Positions 1 to 4,838 of a stretch of 5,166 nucleotides of DNA are shown here, one piece after another. The stretch comes from Actinoplanes liguriensis. GTDB lineage: Bacteria; Actinomycetota; Actinomycetes; Mycobacteriales; Micromonosporaceae. The notes under the pieces were generated by a model that was given only the letters and a program-made list of their open reading frames with translations, did not search any database and had not been told where the DNA came from. The stretch's first letter is position 1. Each line of letters begins with the position of its first letter. Both the position numbers and the translations under genes were made by a program. Location: assembly GCA_000715855.1 (NCBI GenBank), contig KL571434.1:802-5967 (forward strand), given 5' to 3'.

Positions 1-809
1 GTGCCGGCCAGCAGCAGGCCGCCGAGCACGGCGCCGACCGCGAAGACGGTGGAGAGCAGCCCGTATGCACCGGAGCCGCCGTGCAGCGGGCCGGCCACCA
101 TCGAGGCCATGCTGACCTGGTAGTTACGGCCCAGCGAGCCGAGCACGAAGGAGAGCGCGAGCACGATCAGGACCACCGGCTGCCCGGCGATGTAGCGCAG
201 GCCGGATCGCACGCCCCGCTCGCCGGCCACCGCGACGGGCAGGTCACGCAGGTCGCCGGTGCGCATCGCGGCGAGGGCGACGATGACCGCGAGATAGGAG
301 GCCGCGTTGATCCCGAACAGCACGGCCGGGCCGGTGATGCCGACCAGCACGCCGCCCAGCGCCATGCCGCCGATCCGGCCGGCCGAGCTGAGCACCGAGC
401 CGAGCGCGAGCGCCGAGCCCAGCGCGGACGGCGGGACCAGCGCCGAGCCGAAACGGCCGAGCGCCGGGCCCTCGAACGAGCTGATCACGCCGGAGGCCAG
501 CGCCACCGCGAAGATCAGCGCGTGGCCGCCGTGCGCGATCAGGACGAGGGCCAGCAGCGCACGCACCGCCTGGCTGGCGATCAGCAGCGGGCGGGCCGGC
601 AGGCGGTCGGCGAGCGCGCCGCCCCAGGTGCCGAGCACCAGCACCGGCAGCGCCTGGAGCATGACGACCAGGCCCATGGTGGCGGCCGAACCGGTGTCGG
701 AGAGGATCAGCCAGTTCAGTCCGAGCACCTGCATCCAGGTGCCGGCCGTCGACACCAGGTCGGCGGCGGCCCAGAGCCGGTAGTTGCGCTCCCTCAACGG
801 TGCGAACAT
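1..809 (-). CDS. MFS exporter, EntS-like (MFS_3 type), 3' end cut by window edge
   Basis: This is a 12-TM-type major facilitator permease, probably a proton-driven exporter of small molecules; the substrate cannot be told. I read 269 residues from an ATG at 807-809, and the frame is still open at base 1. Family members are about 400-420 residues, so roughly the last third is missing. The N-terminus MFAPLRERNYRLW is typical of the family. MFS motif A is visible as GGALADRLPAR (residues 63-73). The stretch FEGPALGRFGSALVPPSAL (112-130) and the following Gly/Ala-rich helix match the MFS_3 (transmembrane secretion effector) group. Hydrophobic helices follow at about 18-37, 44-62, 75-92, 96-112, 135-157, 161-181 and 210-226. 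An in-frame TTG at 816-818 is an alternative start; no good Shine-Dalgarno serves either. It is transcribed divergently from the sigma-factor gene. Family call is firm; function is inferred. Confidence 0.88.
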   Translation of the reverse strand, partial: MFAPLRERNYRLWAAADLVSTAGTWMQVLGLNWLILSDTGSAATMGLVVMLQALPVLVLGTWGGALADRLPARPLLIASQAVRALLALVLIAHGGHALIFAVALASGVISSFEGPALGRFGSALVPPSALGSALALGSVLSSAGRIGGMALGGVLVGITGPAVLFGINAASYLAVIVALAAMRTGDLRDLPVAVAGERGVRSGLRYIAGQPVVLIVLALSFVLGSLGRNYQVSMASMVAGPLHGGSGAYGLLSTVFAVGAVLGGLLLAG

Positions 810-825
810 CGGTGCCAAAACTGCG

Positions 826-831
826 ATACCC
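826..831 (-). promoter_or_regulatory. Possible SigB-type -10 (GGGTAT) before the MFS gene
   Basis: The minus strand reads GGGTAT 16 bases before the ATG of the exporter gene, identical to the consensus SigB/SigF -10 element. No GTTT lies 14-17 bases upstream, where the sequence is part of a GC-rich hairpin, so the match is half of a promoter at best. A transcript from here would have a very short leader. Confidence 0.2.
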
Positions 832-835
832 CCCG

Positions 836-865
836 GAAAACAGCAGCGCCGGACCTCGGCGCTGC
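836..865 (-). terminator. Hairpin plus T-run in the MFS leader (terminator/attenuator-like)
   Basis: GCAGCGCCG (843-851) and CGGCGCTGC (857-865) are a perfect 9-bp inverted repeat around a 5-base loop. Read on the minus strand, the stem is followed at once by TGTTTT, giving intrinsic-terminator geometry for leftward transcription. It lies 27 bases before the exporter ATG, and the only upstream gene points the other way. It could be a leader attenuator or a block on antisense reads from the sigma promoter region. The structure is seen; the function is inferred. Confidence 0.4.
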
Positions 866-922
866 CAGACTCTTCGGAGGGGTTCGGACGCCGCTTCGCT
901 CAGGAACGCACGCACTACCGAA

Positions 923-943
923 CCGCAACCGCGACGGTTGCGG
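923..943. repeat. Perfect inverted repeat, possible operator
   Basis: CCGCAACC (923-930) and GGTTGCGG (936-943) form a perfect 8-bp inverted repeat with a 5-base spacer. It sits 10 bases upstream of the predicted -35 of the sigma-factor gene, in the shared divergent region. That spacing suits a dimeric repressor or activator binding site for either gene. No T-run follows on either strand, so a terminator is less likely. Confidence 0.4.
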
Positions 944-953
944 ACGACCGCAG

Positions 954-978
954 GTTTGCGTCACTGAAAGTGGGGCAC
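954..978 (+). promoter_or_regulatory. SigB/SigF-like promoter of the sigma-STAS gene
   Basis: GTTT (954-957), 15 bases, then GGGCAC (973-978) resembles the SigB/SigF-class promoter (GTTT, 14-17 bases, GGGTAT/C), with one clear departure (C for T) in the -10. The -10 ends 36 bases before the ATG. The same layout precedes the facing anti-sigma gene. This suggests autoregulation by the encoded sigma factor; no transcription start is known. Confidence 0.5.
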
Positions 979-1002
979 CATGCACGCAACGTGTGCGCCG
1001 AC

Positions 1003-1010
1003 GGGAGGTG
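1003..1010 (+). promoter_or_regulatory. Strong ribosome binding site of the sigma-STAS gene
   Basis: GGGAGGTG ends 4 bases before the ATG at 1015. It fixes the start: an in-frame TGA at 1009-1011 rules out any longer protein, and an out-of-frame ATG at 980 has no comparable site. Confidence 0.8.
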
Positions 1011-1014
1011 AGGC

Positions 1015-2130
1015 ATGCGAGAAAACGATCAGCTGGAGCCGTTCGAGGATCTGGACGTTCTCGCTGACCAGTACGCCCGGGCCCGCGACAGCGCCACCGG
1101 CCCGGCACGGCTCCGGCTACGCGACGAGTTCGTACGGGAGGCGCTGCCGTTCGCCGGCCGGCTGGCGCGGCGGTACCGGGGTCGCGGCGAGCCCTCCGAC
1201 GACCTGGAGCAGGTCGCGCGGCTCGGGCTGGTGAAGACCGTCGACCGGTTCGACCCGGAGCGGGGCTCCTTCACGGCGTACGCGATCCTCACCATCACCG
1301 GCGAGATCAAACGCCACTTCCGGGACCACACGTGGGGTGTTCACGTGCCGCGCGGCCAGCAGGACCGGGTCCTCGAGTTCGTCCACGCGCGGGCGGCACT
1401 GACCAGCGAGCTCGCCCGGACCCCGACGCTCGCCGAGCTCGCCCAGCGGCTCGGGCTCGCCGAGTCGGAGGTGCTCGGCGCGCAGACCTCCGCGGCCGCG
1501 CACAGCACCGAGTCGCTGAACTCGCCGCTCGGCGACAACCCGAACGGCACCGAGATGGGCGATCTGCTCGGCGCGCTGGACGCCGACCTGAACCTGGTCG
1601 ACGAGCGCGCGACGGTGGAGACCCTGCTCTGCGAGATCCCGGCCCGGGAACGGCGGCTGCTGGCCCTGCGGTTCTGGGGCAACCTGAGTCAGGTGGAGAT
1701 CGCCGAGGAGCTCGGCATCTCCCAGATGCACGTGTCGCGCCTGCTCAGCCGGGCGCTGACCTGGCTGCGCGAGGCGATGCTGTCGGACACCCCACCGCCC
1801 TGGACCGGTTCCGGCGGGCCCGAGCACCGGGTGGCTCTCACCGCGGGGCCGGACGGCGTCCACGCCCGGGTGCACGGCGAGATAGACCGGGACAACACCA
1901 CGATGGTACGTCGTGAGCTGCTCACCGCGGCCACCACGTGCGGGCACGGGCGTCGCCTGGTGATCGACCTGTCCGGTGTCCCGCTGCTCAGCGCGGCCGG
2001 CATCGGGATGCTCAGCACGGTCCACGCGGTCGCCCGCGGACGGGACGTGACCATGCTGGTGACGGGCGTTCAGCCGTACGTCGCAAGGGTCTTGAAAATC
2101 TCCGGGCTGCGCGAGCTCCTAGAGGGCTAA
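1015..2130 (+). CDS. SigB/SigF-family sigma factor fused to a C-terminal STAS domain
   Basis: This is an alternative RNA polymerase sigma factor of the SigB/SigF/SigG stress and development group, 371 residues against a usual 250-270. Region 2 is at about 36-113, with DDLEQVARLGLVKTVDRFD (62-80), FTAYAILTITGEIKRHFRD (86-104) and the WGVHVPR core-binding/-10 segment. Region 3 is at about 115-185. Region 4 is at about 200-256, with helix-turn-helix LSQVEIAEELGISQMHVSR (224-242). A Pro/Gly linker (259-270) leads to a STAS domain at about 272-371, the fold of anti-sigma-factor antagonists, with IDLSGVPLLSAAGIGML (317-333). By manual alignment, the position of the phosphorylated serine in SpoIIAA/RsbV is Ala327, with Ser326 where Asp is usual. 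The frame is uninterrupted with constant codon bias, so this is a real fusion. It converges with, and overlaps by 12 bp, a STAS-kinase gene that is its likely antagonist. The sigma and STAS calls are firm; intramolecular control is inferred. Confidence 0.95.
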   Translation: MRENDQLEPFEDLDVLADQYARARDSATGPARLRLRDEFVREALPFAGRLARRYRGRGEPSDDLEQVARLGLVKTVDRFDPERGSFTAYAILTITGEIKRHFRDHTWGVHVPRGQQDRVLEFVHARAALTSELARTPTLAELAQRLGLAESEVLGAQTSAAAHSTESLNSPLGDNPNGTEMGDLLGALDADLNLVDERATVETLLCEIPARERRLLALRFWGNLSQVEIAEELGISQMHVSRLLSRALTWLREAMLSDTPPPWTGSGGPEHRVALTAGPDGVHARVHGEIDRDNTTMVRRELLTAATTCGHGRRLVIDLSGVPLLSAAGIGMLSTVHAVARGRDVTMLVTGVQPYVARVLKISGLRELLEG

Positions 2131-2850
2131 GGTCGCCCAGACCACCTTGCCGTCGCGGGTGGGCAGCCAGCCCCAGTCGGCCGCCAGACTGTCCACGAGC
2201 AGCAGGCCCCGCCCACGATCGAGCCGGTTCTCCTCCGGCAGGCGGGCCTCCGGGGGCCGGGCCGAGCCGTCGCGCACGGCGACGTGCAGGTAGCGCGAAC
2301 GCCGTACCAACTGGAGGGTCATCATCGTGCCGGCGTGCTCGGCCGCGTTCGTGACCAGCTCGGTCACCACCACACTGGCCGGACCGATCAGCTCCGGCAG
2401 GCCCCACCGGGCGCAGGCCTCGGTGGCCAGGTCACGGGCGTGCCGGGCGGCGCCGCTGAGCGGAAGCAGCTGATCGGTGATCATCGGAACGACCACGCCG
2501 TCGCGGGTCACCTCGTGCACGGCGGAGTCGACGTCTCCGCGCACCTGCAGCCCACCGTAGCGGTGCCGGGAGAGCAGACCGGCGACCTCCGGGCGGGCGC
2601 CGCAGAGCAGCATCGGCGTGCCCGGCCAGATCGCCGCCTGCCGGTGGACCTCGGTGAACACCGACAACGCGGTCTCCTCGGCCAGCGACATCCGCGACAG
2701 GTCGGCGAGCAGCGCGGCCGGCTGCTCGGCCAGGCACTTCTGCAACGCGCCCTGCAACAGGTGGGCGAGCGCCAGCTCGAGCCGGCCCCGGACCGTGACG
2801 ATCATGCACCCGGACTGCTCGCCGGTGGTCCAGTTCAGCGCCGCGGTCAT
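2119..2850 (-). CDS. STAS-like domain fused to RsbW-type HATPase (anti-sigma kinase)
   Basis: This is a 243-residue cytoplasmic regulator. Residues 1-115 resemble a degenerate STAS domain: a beta-rich start (IVTVRGRLELA), then ADLSRMSLAEETALSVF (49-65). Glu59 falls where STAS antagonists carry the phosphorylated serine, and the usual Gly is Ala61. Residues 125-243 are an RsbW/SpoIIAB-type GHKL ATPase: N-box ELVTNAAEH (164-172, with the expected Glu and Asn), VRDGS (192-196) as G1, GRGLLLVDSL (213-222) as G2, and the terminal GKVVWATLAL. Such proteins bind a sigma factor and phosphorylate its STAS antagonist. The start is ATG 2850: a GTG at 2860-2862 would add four residues but abuts the only Shine-Dalgarno (GGGAGG, 2863-2868), which is 12 bases from the ATG. 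A SigB-like promoter lies at 2891-2915. The facing sigma-STAS protein is the probable target, inferred from position. Confidence 0.92.
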   Translation of the reverse strand: MTAALNWTTGEQSGCMIVTVRGRLELALAHLLQGALQKCLAEQPAALLADLSRMSLAEETALSVFTEVHRQAAIWPGTPMLLCGARPEVAGLLSRHRYGGLQVRGDVDSAVHEVTRDGVVVPMITDQLLPLSGAARHARDLATEACARWGLPELIGPASVVVTELVTNAAEHAGTMMTLQLVRRSRYLHVAVRDGSARPPEARLPEENRLDRGRGLLLVDSLAADWGWLPTRDGKVVWATLAL

Positions 2851-2890
2851 CTGCGTCGCCACCCTCCCGTGTCAGCCGGTCCACTCGCGA

Positions 2891-2915
2891 ATTCCCGGAA
2901 CCGTCACGGTCAAAC
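2891..2915 (-). promoter_or_regulatory. SigB/SigF-like promoter of the STAS-kinase gene
   Basis: On the minus strand, GTTT (2915-2912), 15 bases, then GGGAAT (2896-2891) matches the SigB/SigF promoter class with one departure in the -10 (A for T). The -10 ends 40 bases before the ATG. Spacer length and placement equal those upstream of the sigma-STAS gene, which supports co-control by that sigma factor. Confidence 0.5.
2900..2910. repeat. Short palindrome in the promoter spacer
   Basis: ACCGT-C-ACGGT is a perfect 5-bp inverted repeat around one base, lying between the predicted -35 and -10 of the STAS-kinase gene. A protein bound here would block the promoter. It is short enough to occur by chance in GC-rich DNA. 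Confidence 0.25.
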
Positions 2916-2923
2916 TATCGGGC

Positions 2924-2960
2924 GGCCGGGACCGCTTCCATCGCCATGGTGATCCCGGCC
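2924..2960 (-). terminator. Probable terminator hairpin after the ChaB gene
   Basis: GGCCGGGACC (2924-2933) and GATCCCGGCC (2951-2960) pair over 10 bp with one G-T wobble in the minus-strand RNA, with a 17-base loop. The hairpin starts 8 bases past the ChaB stop codon and ends before the promoter of the next gene, the right place to end the Rieske-ChaB operon. There is no U-run, which is common for actinobacterial terminators. Confidence 0.45.
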
Positions 2961-2968
2961 TCCGAGGG

Positions 2969-3364
2969 TCAGGCGCGCGCCTCCCGGGTCGCCTTGTCGT
3001 TAGCCTTCTGGATCGCGTCCACCAGCTCCGCCTTGGTCATCTTCGAGCGGCCGGTGACGTCCAGACGCTTCGCGATCCCCATCAGATGCTCCTTGCTCGC
3101 GTTCGCGTCCACCCCGCCGGCCGTCTCCGCCCTGGTGTCGCGCCCACCGGCCGCCTTCGCGTCGCTCGGGCCCTTCTTCGCCTTCGGCTCCCAGTGATCG
3201 CCGACCTTCTCGAACGAGTGCTTGACCGCGGAGAACGCGGTGCGGTGGGCGCGCTCGCCCTCGCCGTACTGCTCGACGGCGGAATCGTGCGTCTTCGCGT
3301 ACGTCTCCTGGGCCTTCTTCGGTGAACGCTTCAGCGTGGACGGGATGTCCTCACGTGCGGGCAT
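2969..3364 (-). CDS. ChaB-family protein with C-terminal Rho-N/SAP-like domain
   Basis: A small (131 residues) Lys/Ala-rich soluble protein. Residues 1-61 match the ChaB family: MPAREDIPSTLKRSPKKAQE, then HRTAFSAVKHSFEKVGDHWEPK. E. coli ChaB is named as a putative regulator of the ChaA cation/proton antiporter, but its mechanism is not settled. After a flexible charged linker (62-87), residues 88-122 (KEHLMGIAKRLDV, then MTKAELVDAIQKAN) look like the Rho N-terminal/SAP-type helical fold, which often binds nucleic acid. No signal peptide or membrane segment is seen. The start is secure: GAGGAGG lies 6 bases before the ATG at 3362-3364. It follows the Rieske gene by 26 bases, so the two are almost certainly cotranscribed. 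Being next to a SigB-type regulator suggests a stress role, which is inference. The ChaB call is firm; the C-terminal domain is probable. Confidence 0.87.
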   Translation of the reverse strand: MPAREDIPSTLKRSPKKAQETYAKTHDSAVEQYGEGERAHRTAFSAVKHSFEKVGDHWEPKAKKGPSDAKAAGGRDTRAETAGGVDANASKEHLMGIAKRLDVTGRSKMTKAELVDAIQKANDKATREARA

Positions 3365-3370
3365 GACAAA

Positions 3371-3377
3371 CCTCCTC
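3371..3377 (-). promoter_or_regulatory. Ribosome binding site of the ChaB gene
   Basis: The minus strand reads GAGGAGG, 6 bases before the ATG, in the 26-base gap after the Rieske gene. It supports independent, efficient translation of the second gene of the operon. Confidence 0.75.
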
Positions 3378-3390
3378 GGGGGGTCACAGA

Positions 3391-4260
3391 TTAGGGCTGG
3401 CGGATCTCGACACGGCCGTTCTCCACCCGGACCGGGATCACCGGCTGATTGTTGGCGGCCGGCCCGTGCACCACGGCGCCGTCACTGAGCCGGAACGTGC
3501 TGCCGTGCCACGGGCACACCACGCAGGCGTCCCAGTCCTTGCCGACAACCTCGCCCTCGCCCAGCGGCCCCGTCTCGTGACTGCAGCGCTCGACCAGCGC
3601 GGACACCCGGTTGCCGATCCGGTAGAGCAGCACCGGCACATCCCCGACCAGCCGCACCACGGTGTTCCGCTCCGGCACCGAGGCCAGCGAGCACACCTCG
3701 GTCCACTCCTCCGGCAGCCGCCCGGTGTCCGGCGCCGCCTGATTGGTTCCGGCGGCCTGCGCGTACGCGAGATGGCCGCCCAGATAGGCGCCCAGCCCCG
3801 CCAGCGTCAACCCGGCGTATCCCAGCGCCCGGCCCCGCGCGTGCCGCCCGCCCAGCCGGGCCAGCAGCGACGCGGTGTACAACCCGACCGCCACCGCGTT
3901 CGCGCCGGCGTGCACCAGGCCCACCCGGCGCCGGTCCCGGGTCATCTGCGACCAGTCCAGCCAGCCGGCCGCGACCGCCGGGACCGCGCCCGCCACCCCC
4001 ACCGTGACCAGCGTGGTCGCGGCCTTCCGGGAGCCGGGCAGCAGGTCCAGGATCGCGGCGGAGACGAACGCCCCGACCGGCACCTGCACCAGCACCGGGT
4101 GCAGCGGATGCCCGAGCCACGTGCCGTGCAGCAGGTCACGCAGCCGCTGCGGGCGGACCGCGGCGGTCACCGCGGTTTGGATCCGGTCGCTGACGCCGTC
4201 GAGGCTGCGGGCTTCTTCCAAACGGTTGAGGATCGGCATAATCATCGGGTTCCCCGTCAC
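3391..4260 (-). CDS. DUF2231 membrane domain fused to a Rieske [2Fe-2S] domain
   Basis: A 289-residue membrane redox protein. The DUF2231 part (about 40-170) starts with GTWLGHPLHPVLVQVPVGAF (46-65, with the conserved HPLHP) and has about four membrane helices near 55-75, 82-102, 113-135 and 147-167. The Rieske part (about 185-287) holds the cluster ligands Cys226-x-His228 and Cys249-Pro-Trp-His252, the soluble ferredoxin/oxygenase-type pattern, so a [2Fe-2S] cluster should form. It probably passes electrons at the membrane; donor and acceptor are unknown. The GTG start at 4258-4260 is uncertain. The only good Shine-Dalgarno (AGGAGGT, 4278-4284) is 17 bases away, and an in-frame TAG at 4273-4275 prevents a longer protein; in-frame CTG (4264-4266) and two internal ATGs (residues 6 and 8) are alternatives. 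It is first in an operon with the ChaB gene and divergent from a STAS gene. Confidence 0.92.
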   Translation of the reverse strand: MTGNPMIMPILNRLEEARSLDGVSDRIQTAVTAAVRPQRLRDLLHGTWLGHPLHPVLVQVPVGAFVSAAILDLLPGSRKAATTLVTVGVAGAVPAVAAGWLDWSQMTRDRRRVGLVHAGANAVAVGLYTASLLARLGGRHARGRALGYAGLTLAGLGAYLGGHLAYAQAAGTNQAAPDTGRLPEEWTEVCSLASVPERNTVVRLVGDVPVLLYRIGNRVSALVERCSHETGPLGEGEVVGKDWDACVVCPWHGSTFRLSDGAVVHGPAANNQPVIPVRVENGRVEIRQP

Positions 4261-4386
4261 AATCAGCCGAAACGCCTACCTCCTGCGGACGCGGCCCGCC
4301 ACGGTTAGGGTGACAAGTCCGCGCGGAGAACCTGCGGCACGTCATCATTCAGCAGGAACCACCGGACAAACTTCAGCGGGGGAGAC
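4261..4386. promoter_or_regulatory. Divergent control region, Rieske gene / STAS gene
   Basis: This 126-base gap must hold the promoters of both outward-facing transcripts. It contains the AGGAGGT Shine-Dalgarno of the Rieske gene (4278-4284, minus) and the GGGGGAG site of the STAS gene (4378-4384, plus). I searched for the GTTT-N15-GGG element found elsewhere. A minus-strand GTTT near 4370 has no GGG at the right distance, and a plus-strand GGGTGA at 4308 has no GTTT. No promoter is called. Confidence 0.45.
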
Positions 4387-4731
4387 ATGACCGGCTCGTT
4401 CGCGGTGAGCAAGCACGACGAGGGCGGCGGCACCATCCGCCTGGCCGTCCGGGGCGAGATCGACGACGAGGTGAGCGACGCCCTCGCCCAGATCATCGGC
4501 AACGCGGCCGCCCAGCCGAACGTCACCGTCCTGATCATCGACCTGAAGCGGGTGCCGTTCCTGGCCGCGGCCGGCATCCGGGCGCTGTTGGAGGGCCGGG
4601 CGGTGGCGCTGTATCACGGCCGCTCCTACCAGGTGGTCAACGCCCGAGGCGTCGTCCACGGCGTCCTGGCCACCACCGGCCTGCTCAGCCTCTTCCACAC
4701 CACCATCCGCCGCACCCCGGCCAGCCGCTAG
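4387..4731 (+). CDS. Stand-alone STAS protein (anti-sigma-factor antagonist family)
   Basis: A 114-residue single-domain STAS protein of the RsbV/SpoIIAA type, the usual length. The beta-strand start IRLAVRGEIDDEVSDAL (17-33) and VLIIDLKRVPFLAAAGIRAL (48-67) are the family's core. Such proteins free a sigma factor by binding its RsbW-type kinase, and are switched off when that kinase phosphorylates a Ser in the D-S-S/T-G motif. Here that motif reads A60-A61-A62-G63, so the phosphoacceptor is missing and normal inactivation looks impossible. The ATG has GGGGGAG two bases upstream, an acceptable site. It faces the second HATPase gene across a 108-base gap, and is divergent from the Rieske-ChaB operon. 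The likely partner is one of the two RsbW-type kinases in the window; which one cannot be told. Confidence 0.9.
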   Translation: MTGSFAVSKHDEGGGTIRLAVRGEIDDEVSDALAQIIGNAAAQPNVTVLIIDLKRVPFLAAAGIRALLEGRAVALYHGRSYQVVNARGVVHGVLATTGLLSLFHTTIRRTPASR

Positions 4732-4803
4732 CCGCCCACTTCGCCATCAACAGCGCACTCCACCCGTCGCGGCCACCTCAGCCCGCTGCCGGCTCGCCGC
4801 CAG

Positions 4804-4838
4804 CGCGCGGTCAGCGCGGTCAGCGCTCGTTCCGCGCG
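4804..4838. terminator. Possible bidirectional hairpin between convergent genes
   Basis: CGCGCGG (4804-4810) can pair with CCGCGCG (4832-4838), and inside it AGCGC (4813-4817) with GCGCT (4823-4827) around a 5-base loop. This two-part stem lies past the STAS stop and against the stop codon of the facing HATPase gene. There is no U-run on either side. Such pairing is easy in this CG-rich repeat, so the call is weak. Confidence 0.25.

Noticed and set aside
244..915. Minus-strand open frame of 223 codons beside the exporter
   Set aside because: It is Arg/Gly/Ala-rich noise one base out of frame with the MFS gene. The true frame gives hydrophobic helices and motif A and runs off the window at base 1.
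81..1067. Long plus-strand open frame of 328 codons across the exporter gene and divergent region
   Set aside because: The product is low-complexity Arg/Gly/His/Glu-rich with no domain, and it crosses both a well-supported minus-strand MFS gene and the sigma promoter. It is a GC-rich shadow.
1117..2025. Minus-strand open frame of 302 codons opposite the sigma gene
   Set aside because: No recognisable domain and a composition typical of a reverse-complement shadow; the plus strand carries unmistakable sigma regions 2-4.
2284..2952. Plus-strand open frame of 222 codons opposite the STAS-kinase gene
   Set aside because: No domain, Arg/Gln/Gly-rich shadow of a gene with a clear HATPase N-box and C-terminus.
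3466..4308. Plus-strand open frame of 280 codons opposite the Rieske gene
   Set aside because: His/Arg/Pro/Gln-rich shadow; the minus strand has the Rieske ligands and the DUF2231 motif.
4308..4313. GGGTGA as a SigB-type -10 for the stand-alone STAS gene
   Set aside because: No GTTT 14-17 bases upstream, and the -10 itself diverges, so no promoter was called.
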